From assembly GCF_015352985.1 (NCBI RefSeq), contig NZ_JACYXF010000064.1, positions 1 to 36,758 on the forward strand: 36,758 nt of DNA, written 5' to 3'. How positions within the stretch are numbered: position 1 is the first letter of the stretch; the number at the start of each line of letters is the position of its first letter. The translations under genes were made by a program, and so were the position numbers. The notes beneath the pieces were generated by a model that ran no database searches, was not told where the DNA came from, and saw only the letters and a list, made by a program, of their open reading frames with translations. The stretch comes from Noviherbaspirillum malthae (lineage in GTDB: Bacteria > Pseudomonadota > Gammaproteobacteria > Burkholderiales > Burkholderiaceae_D). This document shows, piece after piece, positions 16,767 through 24,031 of the stretch.

Positions 16767-16852
16767 GCCTTTTCCGATGTTATAAGTAACAGAAATGTCT
16801 GTCATTCGCACTTGAAAGAAGACAGTACTGTTGTACACCGGTACTATATCCT

Positions 16853-16917
16853 TGTCTCCTCCAACTCTTCTTGAATTGGATTCGCCCGCAACTTCCGCAA
16901 GGACTGCGGGCTTTTTT
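16853..16917 (+). ncRNA. Anti-SD small RNA family member, copy B
   Basis: The promoter is AAGACA (16819-16824), 17 nt, TACTAT (16842-16847). The RNA starts about six nt later with TTGTCTCCTCC. Then comes hairpin TCCAA/TTGGA with loop CTCTTCTTGAA. The terminator GCCCGCA/TGCGGGC encloses TCC-gcaa-GGA and ends in six T (16912-16917). The length is about 65 nt. The first 30 nt are nearly identical to copy A, while the terminator stem differs in sequence but keeps its shape. This indicates selection on core and structure. It lies between copy D and the Hfq-paralogue operon on the same strand. Confidence 0.72.
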
Positions 16918-17011
16918 CTTTGTGCCGCTGCTGGCACAGGCCCGGTTGGTGGAGGAGTGGTTTGATCTTTTTTATCGGACGAGGCGCAACGGCGCGCCAA
17001 AAGGATAGCAA

Positions 17012-17401
17012 TTGGTCATTGAACCTTGTGACAAGATCGATATCGCGCGCATTCTGATCGAACGCATTGATGGCGTCGTTATGCAAGCCCGTGTCAGTAC
17101 ATTGGTGCTGGCTAATGCAGTGCTGGAACGCTGGGCGGCAGATGCCCCGGAAAAGGGTGAAGGCCAATGCCAGATCCAGATCGTATTCGAAGACGGCTTT
17201 CAGTACCGTAGCCGGATCGGCTTGAAACGCTCACAAAAGCGTATCTCGCTGGCCAAGCTGCTACGCCAGCAACTGCTCGCGATGACCAGTCCGCAGCCTT
17301 ACAGGCGCAAGAAGAAGGACGGCGGCAGCATTACCATTGAAGCTCCTTACTTTGCACTACCGCTGACGGCCGACGCCATGCTGGCAAGGTACGATATCTA
17401 G
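17012..17401 (+). CDS. Hypothetical protein, in operon with the Hfq paralogue
   Basis: A TTG start at 17012 is favoured because AAGGA lies six nt before it. The product is 129 residues. It is a mixed alpha/beta protein (IDIARILIERIDGVVMQARV, then QIQIVFEDGFQYRSRIGLKR) with a basic middle (RRKKKDGG). No signal peptide, membrane segment or known motif was seen. It lies 41 bp upstream of the Hfq paralogue on the same strand, so co-transcription is likely. A role with RNA is possible only by association. Confidence 0.65.
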   Translation: MVIEPCDKIDIARILIERIDGVVMQARVSTLVLANAVLERWAADAPEKGEGQCQIQIVFEDGFQYRSRIGLKRSQKRISLAKLLRQQLLAMTSPQPYRRKKKDGGSITIEAPYFALPLTADAMLARYDI

Positions 17402-17442
17402 AGCAGGACGGAGCAGGGCAGTACACGAAGGAATGAAAGACG

Positions 17443-17769
17443 ATGGCACGCACTAACAACGATGCGCTGCAGGCGACTTATCTGAATGATCTTCGCAAGC
17501 AGCGTGCGACGGTCATGGTGTATCTGGTCAACGGGATGAAGCAGATGGGCATGATCGAGTCGTTCGATCAGCATGCCGTGTTACTGCGCCAGGGTACAGG
17601 TACACAACTCGTCTATAAGCATATGGTGGCCAGCATCATGCCGGCAACGAAAGCCCAGCATATAGCGCCACCGACTCCAGCCAAACGCCTGGTGAATCGG
17701 TTAGAGCCGAGCCCGGTGCCTGTGGTGACGCGCAAAGCGACGCGCAGGACCATTGTTCGGGAAGACTAG
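17443..17769 (+). CDS. Hfq paralogue with extended C-terminus
   Basis: The 108-residue protein has the Sm fold of Hfq. The Sm1 motif is VYLVNGMKQMGMIESFDQ and the Sm2 motif is LVYKHMVASIMP. The YKH signature and the Gln and Asp/Gln (FDQ) of the proximal RNA pocket are present. The rim arginine patch is RKQR (RRER in E. coli). On the distal face, positions equal to E. coli Leu32-Gln33 are Gln-Met, so A-rich RNA binding may differ. About 38 residues of basic, Pro-rich tail follow the core. The core starts ALQATYLNDLRKQ in place of the usual LQDPFLNALR. Because the main hfq normally lies near hflX or miaA, this is likely a second, divergent Hfq. Its neighbours are sRNA-like genes on both sides. 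Confidence 0.88.
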   Translation: MARTNNDALQATYLNDLRKQRATVMVYLVNGMKQMGMIESFDQHAVLLRQGTGTQLVYKHMVASIMPATKAQHIAPPTPAKRLVNRLEPSPVPVVTRKATRRTIVRED

Positions 17770-18009
17770 CGCAGTCACGGCATGGTTACCGCCGTAAGAC
17801 CATGTAAGGGGAATATGGTGCTGGTATTGATTCCTCCCGCCAGCTCCGGTGGATACAGCCTGTTCTTTTGAAATCGAGGTCTCACTCCGATGGCTGCATG
17901 GGGTGCGATTGTACATAGCAAGAGAATGGTACTGCCAGTACCGCTATTGATGTGAATCAAGGGCGAGATCGCATCAACTTCCAGTACGCAAACGGCCCGT
18001 CAGTAAAGA

Positions 18010-18210
18010 CTAAACGTTCGCTGGCCACCAATCGAAGGCTTCCTGCCGTAAGACGAAGTTCGACTGTGTCTCGTCTAGATAGAAACGGGAAGCCGCTACG
18101 CTCCATTGGCCTTCCACCTTGCGGCCGTCATGCAGAATGACGATATACCGCTGGCCGTCTTTCGGTGTGTACAACTGGTCGTGTTGATCGGTACGGGTCT
18201 TGAGCTTCAT
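18010..18210 (-). CDS. Small hypothetical protein downstream of the PilZ gene
   Basis: The 66-residue ORF starts six bp after the PilZ stop codon, indicating co-transcription. Its centre (YIVILHDGRKVEGQWSVAAS) and end (AFDWWPANV) suggest a compact beta-rich fold ending in a Trp pair. This vaguely resembles DUF551-type small proteins. No catalytic motif. Function unknown, but gene order suggests a link with c-di-GMP reception. Confidence 0.6.
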   Translation of the reverse strand: MKLKTRTDQHDQLYTPKDGQRYIVILHDGRKVEGQWSVAASRFYLDETQSNFVLRQEAFDWWPANV

Positions 18211-18216
18211 GATGGC

Positions 18217-18561
18217 TTACCGTGCACCTTCATGGCTTGTCATCAGATCGTCGATGCAAGCGCTGCTATAAGCATCCATATCCAGGAACCGGACTCCAGC
18301 TTGAAAGCCTTCTGGAGTGCTATCGCAATAGACCACTGTAGCCCAGGCATTGATGCGTCGGGGACTGTCTGGGACAGCAATCGCGATGGCATAGTTACGG
18401 CCGATATCGAGTGGGCGTTGGCTGAGTAGACTTAGACCGTGTCGAGAGACATTGACCGTAATGACGGAATAGGGGCCAACGTCATCCAGGAGTACCTTGG
18501 CGTCGAAGGAAAAATGCCGACGGTCTTGCGCGCGCTCTTCAATTGCAGGAGATAAATGCAT
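18217..18561 (-). CDS. PilZ-domain c-di-GMP receptor
   Basis: The protein (114 residues from ATG 18561) contains both halves of the PilZ ligand motif. RxxxR is present as RAQDR near residue 11, and the (D/N)xSxxG motif as NVSRHG near residue 38. The beta-barrel strands (SFDAKVLLDD, INAWATVVYCD, QAGVRFLDMD) are recognisable. It should bind c-di-GMP and act as a stand-alone adaptor in the cytosol. A longer frame opens at a TTG (18597), but the predicted transcription start near 18590 excludes it. GTG 18579 is another possible start. The gene sits among three diguanylate cyclases, so local ligand supply is plausible. Confidence 0.88.
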   Translation of the reverse strand: MHLSPAIEERAQDRRHFSFDAKVLLDDVGPYSVITVNVSRHGLSLLSQRPLDIGRNYAIAIAVPDSPRRINAWATVVYCDSTPEGFQAGVRFLDMDAYSSACIDDLMTSHEGAR

Positions 18562-18588
18562 GCCCCATTGTAATTCCACATGGCATTT

Positions 18589-18648
18589 ATGTTTCAAATA
18601 TGAAACATTTATTGCGGCGCATCAAACTGGCATGAAGCGAATGTTTCA
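18589..18648 (-). promoter_or_regulatory. PilZ-operon promoter with palindromic operator
   Basis: TTGATG (18625-18620), 17 nt, CATATT (18602-18597) form the likely promoter on the minus strand. A perfect dyad ATGTTTCA-AATA-TGAAACAT (18589-18608) covers the -10 element, and a third half-site ATGTTTCA lies at 18641-18648. A repressor site is inferred. The regulator is unknown. Confidence 0.55.
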
Positions 18649-18687
18649 ATAGCCCGCACCTTGGAATATCGTCGTTGTTATTCTATT

Positions 18688-18755
18688 AAAAAAGCCCGCA
18701 AGAGCAACGCTCAAAGCGGGCCATAAAATCCAAACCAAAAGGTTGGGAGGAGACC
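18688..18755 (-). ncRNA. Anti-SD small RNA family member, copy C
   Basis: On the minus strand the promoter is TTGAAC (18788-18783), 16 nt, TATCTA (18766-18761). The RNA is predicted to start GGTCTCCTCCC. A hairpin CCAACC-tttt-GGTTTGG follows, then GATTTTATG. The terminator GCCCGC/GCGGGC has an inner GAGC-gtt-GCTC stem and ends in six T (18693-18688). It shares the 5' core and layout of copies A and B but has its own hairpin sequence with compensating changes, which supports a selected structure. Its first ten nt are complementary to GGAGGAGACC in the cold-shock leader. Confidence 0.7.
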
Positions 18756-19013
18756 TAAAGTAGATAGGAATGCTTTTACCAAGTTCAAGTGCCGTTTTGA
18801 GTAATTTCTCAACATTGCTCGCATTTGATAGAGAAAGATCATCGGTATAGCGCTCTGATCAAGCTTTGGTTCTCTTGATCGCAAACTAAGCATTTGGCCG
18901 TATGGATAAGAATGCAGGTCGGGGAGGGTGGAAACGACGTTGCGCGTAGGAGGCTGCAAAAGGGGCAGGCCGAAAGTGCCTGAAAGTAGGGCAGATACGG
19001 TAGAATGACCGTA

Positions 19014-19029
19014 CTGTTTTTTTATACAG
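19014..19029 (+). promoter_or_regulatory. LexA (SOS) box
   Basis: CTGT-N8-ACAG with an all-T/A spacer lies here, flanked by TA before and TG after. This is a full match to the E. coli-type LexA consensus, which also applies in betaproteobacteria. A TAGAAT -10 element sits at 19001-19006, so the operator overlaps the predicted start of transcription. The next gene starts 12 bp downstream. Confidence 0.75.
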
Positions 19030-19041
19030 TGAAGGCAAATG

Positions 19042-19221
19042 ATGGCGACACAAATGAAACCCGCGAAGGGCGAGATCGATTCCCTGAATCGCTATGGGAT
19101 TGCCGATGCTGCCAGAACACGCAGCACAGCGCAGATTCTTCGCAATCTCACCAAACCGTCTCCAAAGCATCCGGTACAAGTTCTGGTACCTAATAAGTCG
19201 AAAGCAAAGACCCCAGCATAA
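19042..19221 (+). CDS. Small SOS-regulated protein of unknown function
   Basis: The ORF encodes 59 residues from ATG 19042, with GAAGG a few bases upstream. An ATG one codon earlier is also possible. It is basic (MATQMKPAKGEIDSL, then NLTKPSPKHPVQVLVPNKSK) with no hydrophobic stretch, so it does not look like a small membrane SOS toxin such as TisB. It lies directly under a consensus LexA box, so DNA damage is expected to induce it. I do not recognise the sequence. Size and charge would fit an inhibitor or nucleic-acid-binding peptide, but this is a guess. Confidence 0.6.
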   Translation: MATQMKPAKGEIDSLNRYGIADAARTRSTAQILRNLTKPSPKHPVQVLVPNKSKAKTPA

Positions 19222-19516
19222 GTGTGCTGCATAGGGGTTTCCTCGTTTCTTCTGCAATTTGCGACGTTAGCCCGATCAAGCATCCATTGGGGTTTGCAGC
19301 GAACGACGCCCATATCACTGCAATAAATTAATAACTTGCGGTCTACCTCCGCCTGTAGCGGCAGATTTCTGGTTCTTTTCTTTCCTTCTCTATTTCACCT
19401 GCGTAAATGGTGATAAAACCTCGGTAGCCGCCACGTCGCTGAGGCACTTAAGGGTTGACCTTTCTCAATAACTCCACTGTTGGGTTGGTAAGAAACTACT
19501 AAGTACGAGGCGCATC

Positions 19517-19576
19517 GGCTCCTCTTGAGAGCCAGCACCTCCTATTCGGCGAGCCAGAAACCTAACAAGAGGAGCC
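19517..19576 (+). promoter_or_regulatory. Leader that can sequester the ribosome-binding site
   Basis: GGCTCCTCTTG (19517-19527) is the perfect 11-nt complement of CAAGAGGAGCC (19566-19576), which contains the Shine-Dalgarno sequence of the SGNH gene. A competing hairpin pairs GGCTC (19517-19521) with GAGCC (19529-19533). GAGCCAG occurs three times, at 19529, 19551 and 19572, with 22- and 21-nt spacing. Alternative foldings could switch translation on and off. The ligand or signal (temperature, metabolite, sRNA) is unknown. Confidence 0.5.
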
Positions 19577-19581
19577 AGATC

Positions 19582-20499
19582 ATGCGAAAGGCAGAAGTCG
19601 TTAATATTCAGCGCGGCGGGTCTTCCGACATTTCCTACGCTGACTATGACATTACGATCCTGGCGGAAGGGGATTCGTGGTTCTCCTGGGGCGAACTTAA
19701 TCTCATGCCATCCTCGAATATCCTGGAGCAGCTTCGATTCCCGAAACGGTCGCTGGTAGTGAATTACGCATATGCTGGAGATACCACTCGGCGGATCGTG
19801 GACTTCTTCACCAACGGTGCTTTTTTCGTCGAAATGCGATCGCAAAGATATAGTGCGATTCTCCTTAGTGGTGGCGGAAACGACCTCATCGATGCTTTGT
19901 ATGACCCTACTGCCGACAAGCCACTTATCTTGAAGCGTTCCGAGCATAGCGATCCCTCCAGCCCCAATGCGTACATCGACGCAGAAGCATTGGACAGACT
20001 AATGCACTATATATCGGCAAACTTCAAGGCTATCTTTGATTATAGAAAGCAGGAGCCCGCAGCGAATCTGCACACGCCGATCTTTCTTCATACCTACGAC
20101 TATCCGACTCCGAGGAACGCTCCCGCAGAACTGCTAGGCCATCCGATGCGCGGTCCATGGTTACTTCCGGCGCTAGTAGCAGTCAATGCACCGGAACAAC
20201 TCTACAACGACATTACACGCTTGGTTTTTGACAGACTTGCCGAAACATTGCTATCCCTCGCTGACGAATCTGAAGGCATATACGTAGTCGATACAAGAGC
20301 GTCGTTGGCCCCGGCAGCAGATCATTCGACTGGATCTGACGGAGATTGGCTCAACGAGATACATCCGAATATCCAAGGCTATGAGAAGATCGCTGCTCGA
20401 ATAGCAGCCGAAATAATCGATATTAGAGAAGCAGTCCCAAGCATGCCAATGCCACCGGTGCTGAAGGCTATGGATAAAACCCATTCCCTTCCTGCTTAG
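19582..20499 (+). CDS. SGNH/GDSL-type hydrolase
   Basis: ATG 19582 has GAGGAG eight nt upstream and gives 305 residues. SGNH blocks are present. Block I is ILAEGDSWFSWG with nucleophile Ser near residue 32. The oxyanion Gly lies in the VVNYAYAGDT region. Block III is SGGGNDLIDA with its Asn. Block V is DWLNEIHPNIQGYEKIA with catalytic Asp/His. The family contains esterases, lipases and carbohydrate deacetylases. No signal peptide was seen, so it is probably cytosolic. The substrate is not predictable. The GDSW variant of GDSL is also seen in other SGNH hydrolases. Translation may be controlled by the leader hairpin. Confidence 0.85.
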   Translation: MRKAEVVNIQRGGSSDISYADYDITILAEGDSWFSWGELNLMPSSNILEQLRFPKRSLVVNYAYAGDTTRRIVDFFTNGAFFVEMRSQRYSAILLSGGGNDLIDALYDPTADKPLILKRSEHSDPSSPNAYIDAEALDRLMHYISANFKAIFDYRKQEPAANLHTPIFLHTYDYPTPRNAPAELLGHPMRGPWLLPALVAVNAPEQLYNDITRLVFDRLAETLLSLADESEGIYVVDTRASLAPAADHSTGSDGDWLNEIHPNIQGYEKIAARIAAEIIDIREAVPSMPMPPVLKAMDKTHSLPA

Positions 20500-20748
20500 T
20501 CTTGATTTATCACCCGCTTAGATGCCAGGAGTATCAATCTGTAGAATTGCACCCACCATTCGCGGCGGGTTCGTTTCGGTCGCTGTTGCCAACTGGCGGC
20601 GGTATTTCTATAGTACGCAATCTGATAGATCACAACCTATTTAACATAAAAACAATTCGACGATTTTAAGTATCGACTGATAGATTCATATTATCAACCA
20701 AATTGATACACGCGCTGTCGTAGCTAATTGCTTGCTTGAAAGCTGGAG
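20500..20748. other. AT-rich intergenic region between convergent genes
   Basis: No gene is supported. An imperfect stem ACCCACC/GGCGGGT near 20550-20570, followed by a T-rich stretch, may terminate the SGNH gene. The second half is distinctly AT-rich and continues into the toxin-antitoxin module, suggesting the border of acquired DNA. Confidence 0.4.
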
Positions 20749-21261
20749 TCAGCTCCACGAAGTAGCATTGGTTGGAAGATCTCCTCGAGGATCATACACT
20801 GCGACCCTGTCATTTTCTTCAAGCGTCTCAGTGTAGATAACCAAGTTTGGTTTTCCAGTGAGGGACGAGTTAAAAAGGATGCCTTTGGCTTTCGCTTCAA
20901 TTACGAGATCGCCAATGATCCAGCTTGGTGGTTCAACGCCTTGATCGAACCATAGATTTCGCCAGTCGCAAAAGAAGTCTTCCCAAATGGCGTCGAACCT
21001 TGTGCCGACACCGCCTCTAAAGTCAACGACAGGATTAATCTCAATCGAGTATGACACAAGTGTCGCTGGGGGCATCAATTCCGACTGCTGCTTATACTCA
21101 GCAAGTGCCGTGTGCTCATCCAGCGCCAAATAGAGAGCTGGGATACCGATCCGGTTTGCACGTCCTCCATAAGCAGCTGCACCAGCACCGCTGGTTGGCG
21201 CATGTGCCCACCTTGGCGTGTGAGCACGGTAGGCAACTGTGCTAAGAGAGGCCAGGATCAT
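20749..21261 (-). CDS. RES-domain toxin (NAD+ phosphorylase family)
   Basis: The 170-residue protein shows the RES domain signatures. These are GGRANRIGIPALYLALDE with the conserved Arg, HTALAEYKQ with the Glu, and KGILFNSSLTGKPNLVIY with the Ser. Members characterised elsewhere (MbcT, ParT, RES toxins) break down NAD+ or modify target proteins and stop growth. The start ATG overlaps the antitoxin stop by four bases (ATGA), a normal arrangement for this antitoxin-first operon. Key residues look intact. The local DNA is AT-richer than the rest of the window. Confidence 0.88.
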   Translation of the reverse strand: MILASLSTVAYRAHTPRWAHAPTSGAGAAAYGGRANRIGIPALYLALDEHTALAEYKQQSELMPPATLVSYSIEINPVVDFRGGVGTRFDAIWEDFFCDWRNLWFDQGVEPPSWIIGDLVIEAKAKGILFNSSLTGKPNLVIYTETLEENDRVAVYDPRGDLPTNATSWS

Positions 21262-21656
21262 CCTGCGGCGCCTCCTTGCAGCGAATCGATATAACGCAGA
21301 AGGGCGTCAGTTTTTCCCTCCGATACTAATTCTTGTGCTGTTTTGTACCGAAAAGTTGGGATTGGGTTATTTTTGAACCAGTAGATTGCTTGTTCCACGC
21401 TGCCCGACAGATCCGTAGCGGCACGCAGCACACGGATGGTTTCACGCATATAGCGCTGGATGTTTTCAGTTGCTGGTGCGCGGTTGATCGTATTTCGGTG
21501 CACGTGAGCTTGATCGGCTAAGGTATTGAGATCAAGCTTCATCACATTAGCGTAGCGTTTCGGAGAGATGGCAGTCGGCACGTCTTTCTCGTCATGCAAG
21601 AATTCCATCAGTCCTTCGAAGTTTCTTTCAAACAACGGTGCTTCAAGCGTAGCCAT
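21258..21656 (-). CDS. Xre/MbcA/ParS-type antitoxin
   Basis: ATG 21656 follows GGAGG, making 132 residues; a longer reading to 21716 has no support. The protein has an Xre-like helix-turn-helix part (LDLNTLADQAHVHRNTIN). The C-terminal antitoxin part (DUF2384) follows (VEQAIYWFKNNPIPTFRYKT, then AQELVSEGKTDALLRYID). It neutralises the RES toxin encoded downstream and should repress its own promoter. Inverted repeats that could be operator sites lie 130-210 bp upstream. Confidence 0.88.
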   Translation of the reverse strand: MATLEAPLFERNFEGLMEFLHDEKDVPTAISPKRYANVMKLDLNTLADQAHVHRNTINRAPATENIQRYMRETIRVLRAATDLSGSVEQAIYWFKNNPIPTFRYKTAQELVSEGKTDALLRYIDSLQGGAAG

Positions 21657-21783
21657 AATGCCTCCAAAAGCAAACTTACTATGCACTATATTTGCACCAT
21701 TTTCGCAGCATTTCAAGGGCGCTGCCGCGAATGCAAGGCTATGCGCAGGGATTTGAAGTATTCACTTACAACATAGACCTTCA

Positions 21784-21865
21784 TTTATGTACTATTTTAC
21801 ATAAACCTTATTCTATTATTTTGTGAACAGCTAACTATTCCAAATAATATTTGAAATAGTTAGCT
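21784..21865. repeat. Inverted repeats upstream of the RES/Xre module
   Basis: Two dyads lie in an AT-rich, gene-free stretch (21657-22033). TTTATGT (21784-21790) and ACATAAA (21799-21805) form one. A 17-bp stem with one mismatch and loop AAT spans 21829-21865, with arms AGCTAACTATT..CAAAT and ATTTG..AATAGTTAGCT. TTTATGT recurs once more just after it (21865-21871). They may be operator sites, a terminator of unknown transcript, or ends of a decayed element. Confidence 0.55.
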
Positions 21866-22033
21866 TTATGTAAAGTCAATGCGCCGGACTATACATTGAA
21901 ATTAGCTTTCTAAAAGCGTCTTTCCGTATAATTCTCAGCACACCGCGCTCGCTTATCATGCTTTCTAAGGCAATAGATAAGACTTGCACGCACATCATAG
22001 GTTCTACGACCCAGCTTAGAAAAATCAAAGATG

Positions 22034-22366
22034 TTACTGCCCTAAATCTGTTTTGAAACGCAGCATCTTTTCCAGTTCTTTTGTCGAATCGTCCATACCT
22101 GAGCGATCTAAAGTGCAGCCATAGGATCTGAGTAGCCTCCTTACCGCGTCTATGCCATGTTTTTGAAATTCAATCGCCACGGCATAAGAAACCTTCAACA
22201 AGTCTGGAAGTATTCTTGGTACGAATATGTCGTGCAACCAAGTCCTCGCCTCTTGTATGTCTTTCCCCTCAACTATAAAGCCTAATGTGTTCCAACTTCC
22301 CCAGTGATCTGTATCAAATCCCCAGCGCCTCTTCAACTCTAATCCCGAAAGATCTGTTTGATCCAA
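22034..22366 (-). CDS. Hypothetical protein overlapping the exported protein gene
   Basis: The 110-residue ORF begins with TTG at 22366, inside the last 28 bp of the upstream gene, so coupled translation is likely. It is rich in Trp and charged residues (RRWGFDTDHWGSWNTLGFIV) with a helical C-terminal half (EFQKHGIDAVRRLLRSYG). No known motif was seen. It may be an immunity- or partner-type protein for the exported upstream product, judging only from the overlap. Function unknown. Confidence 0.6.
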   Translation of the reverse strand: MDQTDLSGLELKRRWGFDTDHWGSWNTLGFIVEGKDIQEARTWLHDIFVPRILPDLLKVSYAVAIEFQKHGIDAVRRLLRSYGCTLDRSGMDDSTKELEKMLRFKTDLGQ

Positions 22367-23127
22367 AGATCATGGTTAGCGGGCTCAACTATAGAGTCGA
22401 TTCTCACTCCTCCAGATCCAGGGCGTGAAATCGCCAGTTCAAGGTCTCCAATCTTCGCGTGGCCGCTGAAGAGATCAAAGGTACTAGTTCGCCGATGTTG
22501 AGCCTTACCATTGATAAGTACTGCCATATCCAAGCTAACCGTTGCTGCATCCAGTTCTCTTACTGTTACCGCAATCGAAATCCTGCGCGGATTGGCGACC
22601 GCCGCTTCGTCAAGCACAGCCTTGATCGGAAGCTCCTGATAGACGGTCGGCATCGCCACAGATACTAATCGGTCGTCCAACCTGGTTGAGCAGACCATTC
22701 CGGCTTCGTCGACCATGACGATGAAGCCTCCTACCGCAACCAGGTCAAAGCTGCGGCCCTTCTTGTCCTTATAGATGCCGAGCGATTCGTACTTTGCCGC
22801 CGGCGTAAGCGCCACATCGGGGGTCATTGGAGAACTGTCAATGATTTCAATTTGCTTTGGCGTTGTATAGTATTTGACTCCGTCTGCCAACGCGACGTAG
22901 TAGACAAGGTCTCCGGGTTTAAGCACATTACCCACGTTGGTTTTCCGATCCTTGGTCACGAGATTGCGACCAGTAGCTACCTGGCCCAGATCACGTAGGG
23001 AGGTCACGCGGCTAGCTTCACAGGGCTGCTGGGCCATGTTACCTGCTGAAGGTGAAATCGCCGCAATGGCCGATGTAGCTACGATCAGAGGGAGAAGTGC
23101 TGCCAGTTTCATTAAGGTGTTCGCCAT
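22339..23127 (-). CDS. Exported hypothetical protein
   Basis: From ATG 23127 the product is 262 residues with a clear Sec signal peptide (MANTLMKLAALLPLIVATSA). A mature periplasmic domain follows with two cysteines (QPCEAS and GMVCST) that may form a disulfide. The core (KPGDLVYYVALADGVKYYTT, then AAKYESLGIYKDKKGRSFDL) suggests a beta-rich fold. No enzymatic motif. The longer frame from 23166 would bury the signal peptide, so it is rejected. Function unknown. Confidence 0.7.
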   Translation of the reverse strand: MANTLMKLAALLPLIVATSAIAAISPSAGNMAQQPCEASRVTSLRDLGQVATGRNLVTKDRKTNVGNVLKPGDLVYYVALADGVKYYTTPKQIEIIDSSPMTPDVALTPAAKYESLGIYKDKKGRSFDLVAVGGFIVMVDEAGMVCSTRLDDRLVSVAMPTVYQELPIKAVLDEAAVANPRRISIAVTVRELDAATVSLDMAVLINGKAQHRRTSTFDLFSGHAKIGDLELAISRPGSGGVRIDSIVEPANHDLWIKQIFRD

Positions 23128-23221
23128 ACCAAATCTCTCGAAAATGCTGATAGTCAAAGGACTCAACCTTTACCGGCCGTCACTATCAAGAATGTCTCAT
23201 TCTTAGGAAAAACAGGGGTAG

Positions 23222-23926
23222 TCACCGCACTCCAGGGGTTTTATGTAATCCACCCATTCCAAGGGTGCGTAAGGCTTGTTTTCTGGTCATAGCCGACTTA
23301 CGTTGCAGGGTACTGATGGCTTCATATTCCTCATCGTTAAACGCCACTGCGTTATGACCCAATGCGTAGTCCATGGTCCTATTTATAAGCTCGATAATCT
23401 TGGGCAGCGCAACATTGTGTCTCTCAGCAAACGCTATGCTGTGACGCACGCCAAAGTCAGCAATAAGTGCAGGTGAAATACCGGCCTTGGATGCAGCAAC
23501 GAACGTCTGTAATAGCGAATGAAGTAAGCTCTTAGTGTGCTTCTCATGGACTTTCTCGTATTGCAGCAGGTCTTGTATCATCGGATCACCTGTCTCGCAG
23601 AAGTCGCTTCCAATAGCCCCCAGTGCGTTCAGCAGATACGTGAGGTGAATTACCCCTCGTTCCGTCATGGCTCGGTCCTTGCGGTGTTCGTCCGAATACT
23701 CCGATGCCAACCCTGAGCAGCCGTTTTTCTTCATTAGGTCTGGATCGCCCGGAAACACTTGCGCCAAGATGAAGTAAGCTGCATCAAATAGCACCATGGC
23801 ATCTTGAATCGGATCGGTTCCTAGTAAAGGTGCTAGCCGTTCGAGTGCAGCTGCTTTTCGATTCTGATGCTTTTCAGAAAGAAAGTCGTACACGCTTGCT
23901 GTGTCAAAATCTTTAGCGTCAATCAT
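23222..23926 (-). CDS. Helical hypothetical protein
   Basis: ATG 23926 follows AAGAGG at six nt and gives 234 residues. The sequence is mostly helical and without membrane segments or export signal. Segments such as AMVLFDAAYFILAQVFPGDP and GVIHLTYLLNALGAIGSDF are hydrophobic helix faces of a soluble bundle. No domain is recognised. It lies between the exported protein and the PfkB-GGDEF gene on the same strand but with wide gaps, so operon membership is doubtful. Confidence 0.65.
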   Translation of the reverse strand: MIDAKDFDTASVYDFLSEKHQNRKAAALERLAPLLGTDPIQDAMVLFDAAYFILAQVFPGDPDLMKKNGCSGLASEYSDEHRKDRAMTERGVIHLTYLLNALGAIGSDFCETGDPMIQDLLQYEKVHEKHTKSLLHSLLQTFVAASKAGISPALIADFGVRHSIAFAERHNVALPKIIELINRTMDYALGHNAVAFNDEEYEAISTLQRKSAMTRKQALRTLGMGGLHKTPGVR

Positions 23927-24031
23927 AAAATGCCTCTTCACGGATAATTAGGAAGTTAAACCAAAACGTCACTATGAAATCCGTTGACTTGGAACCGTTT
24001 TGGCGGCCTTCAATGTTCAGGCCAAAGTACA

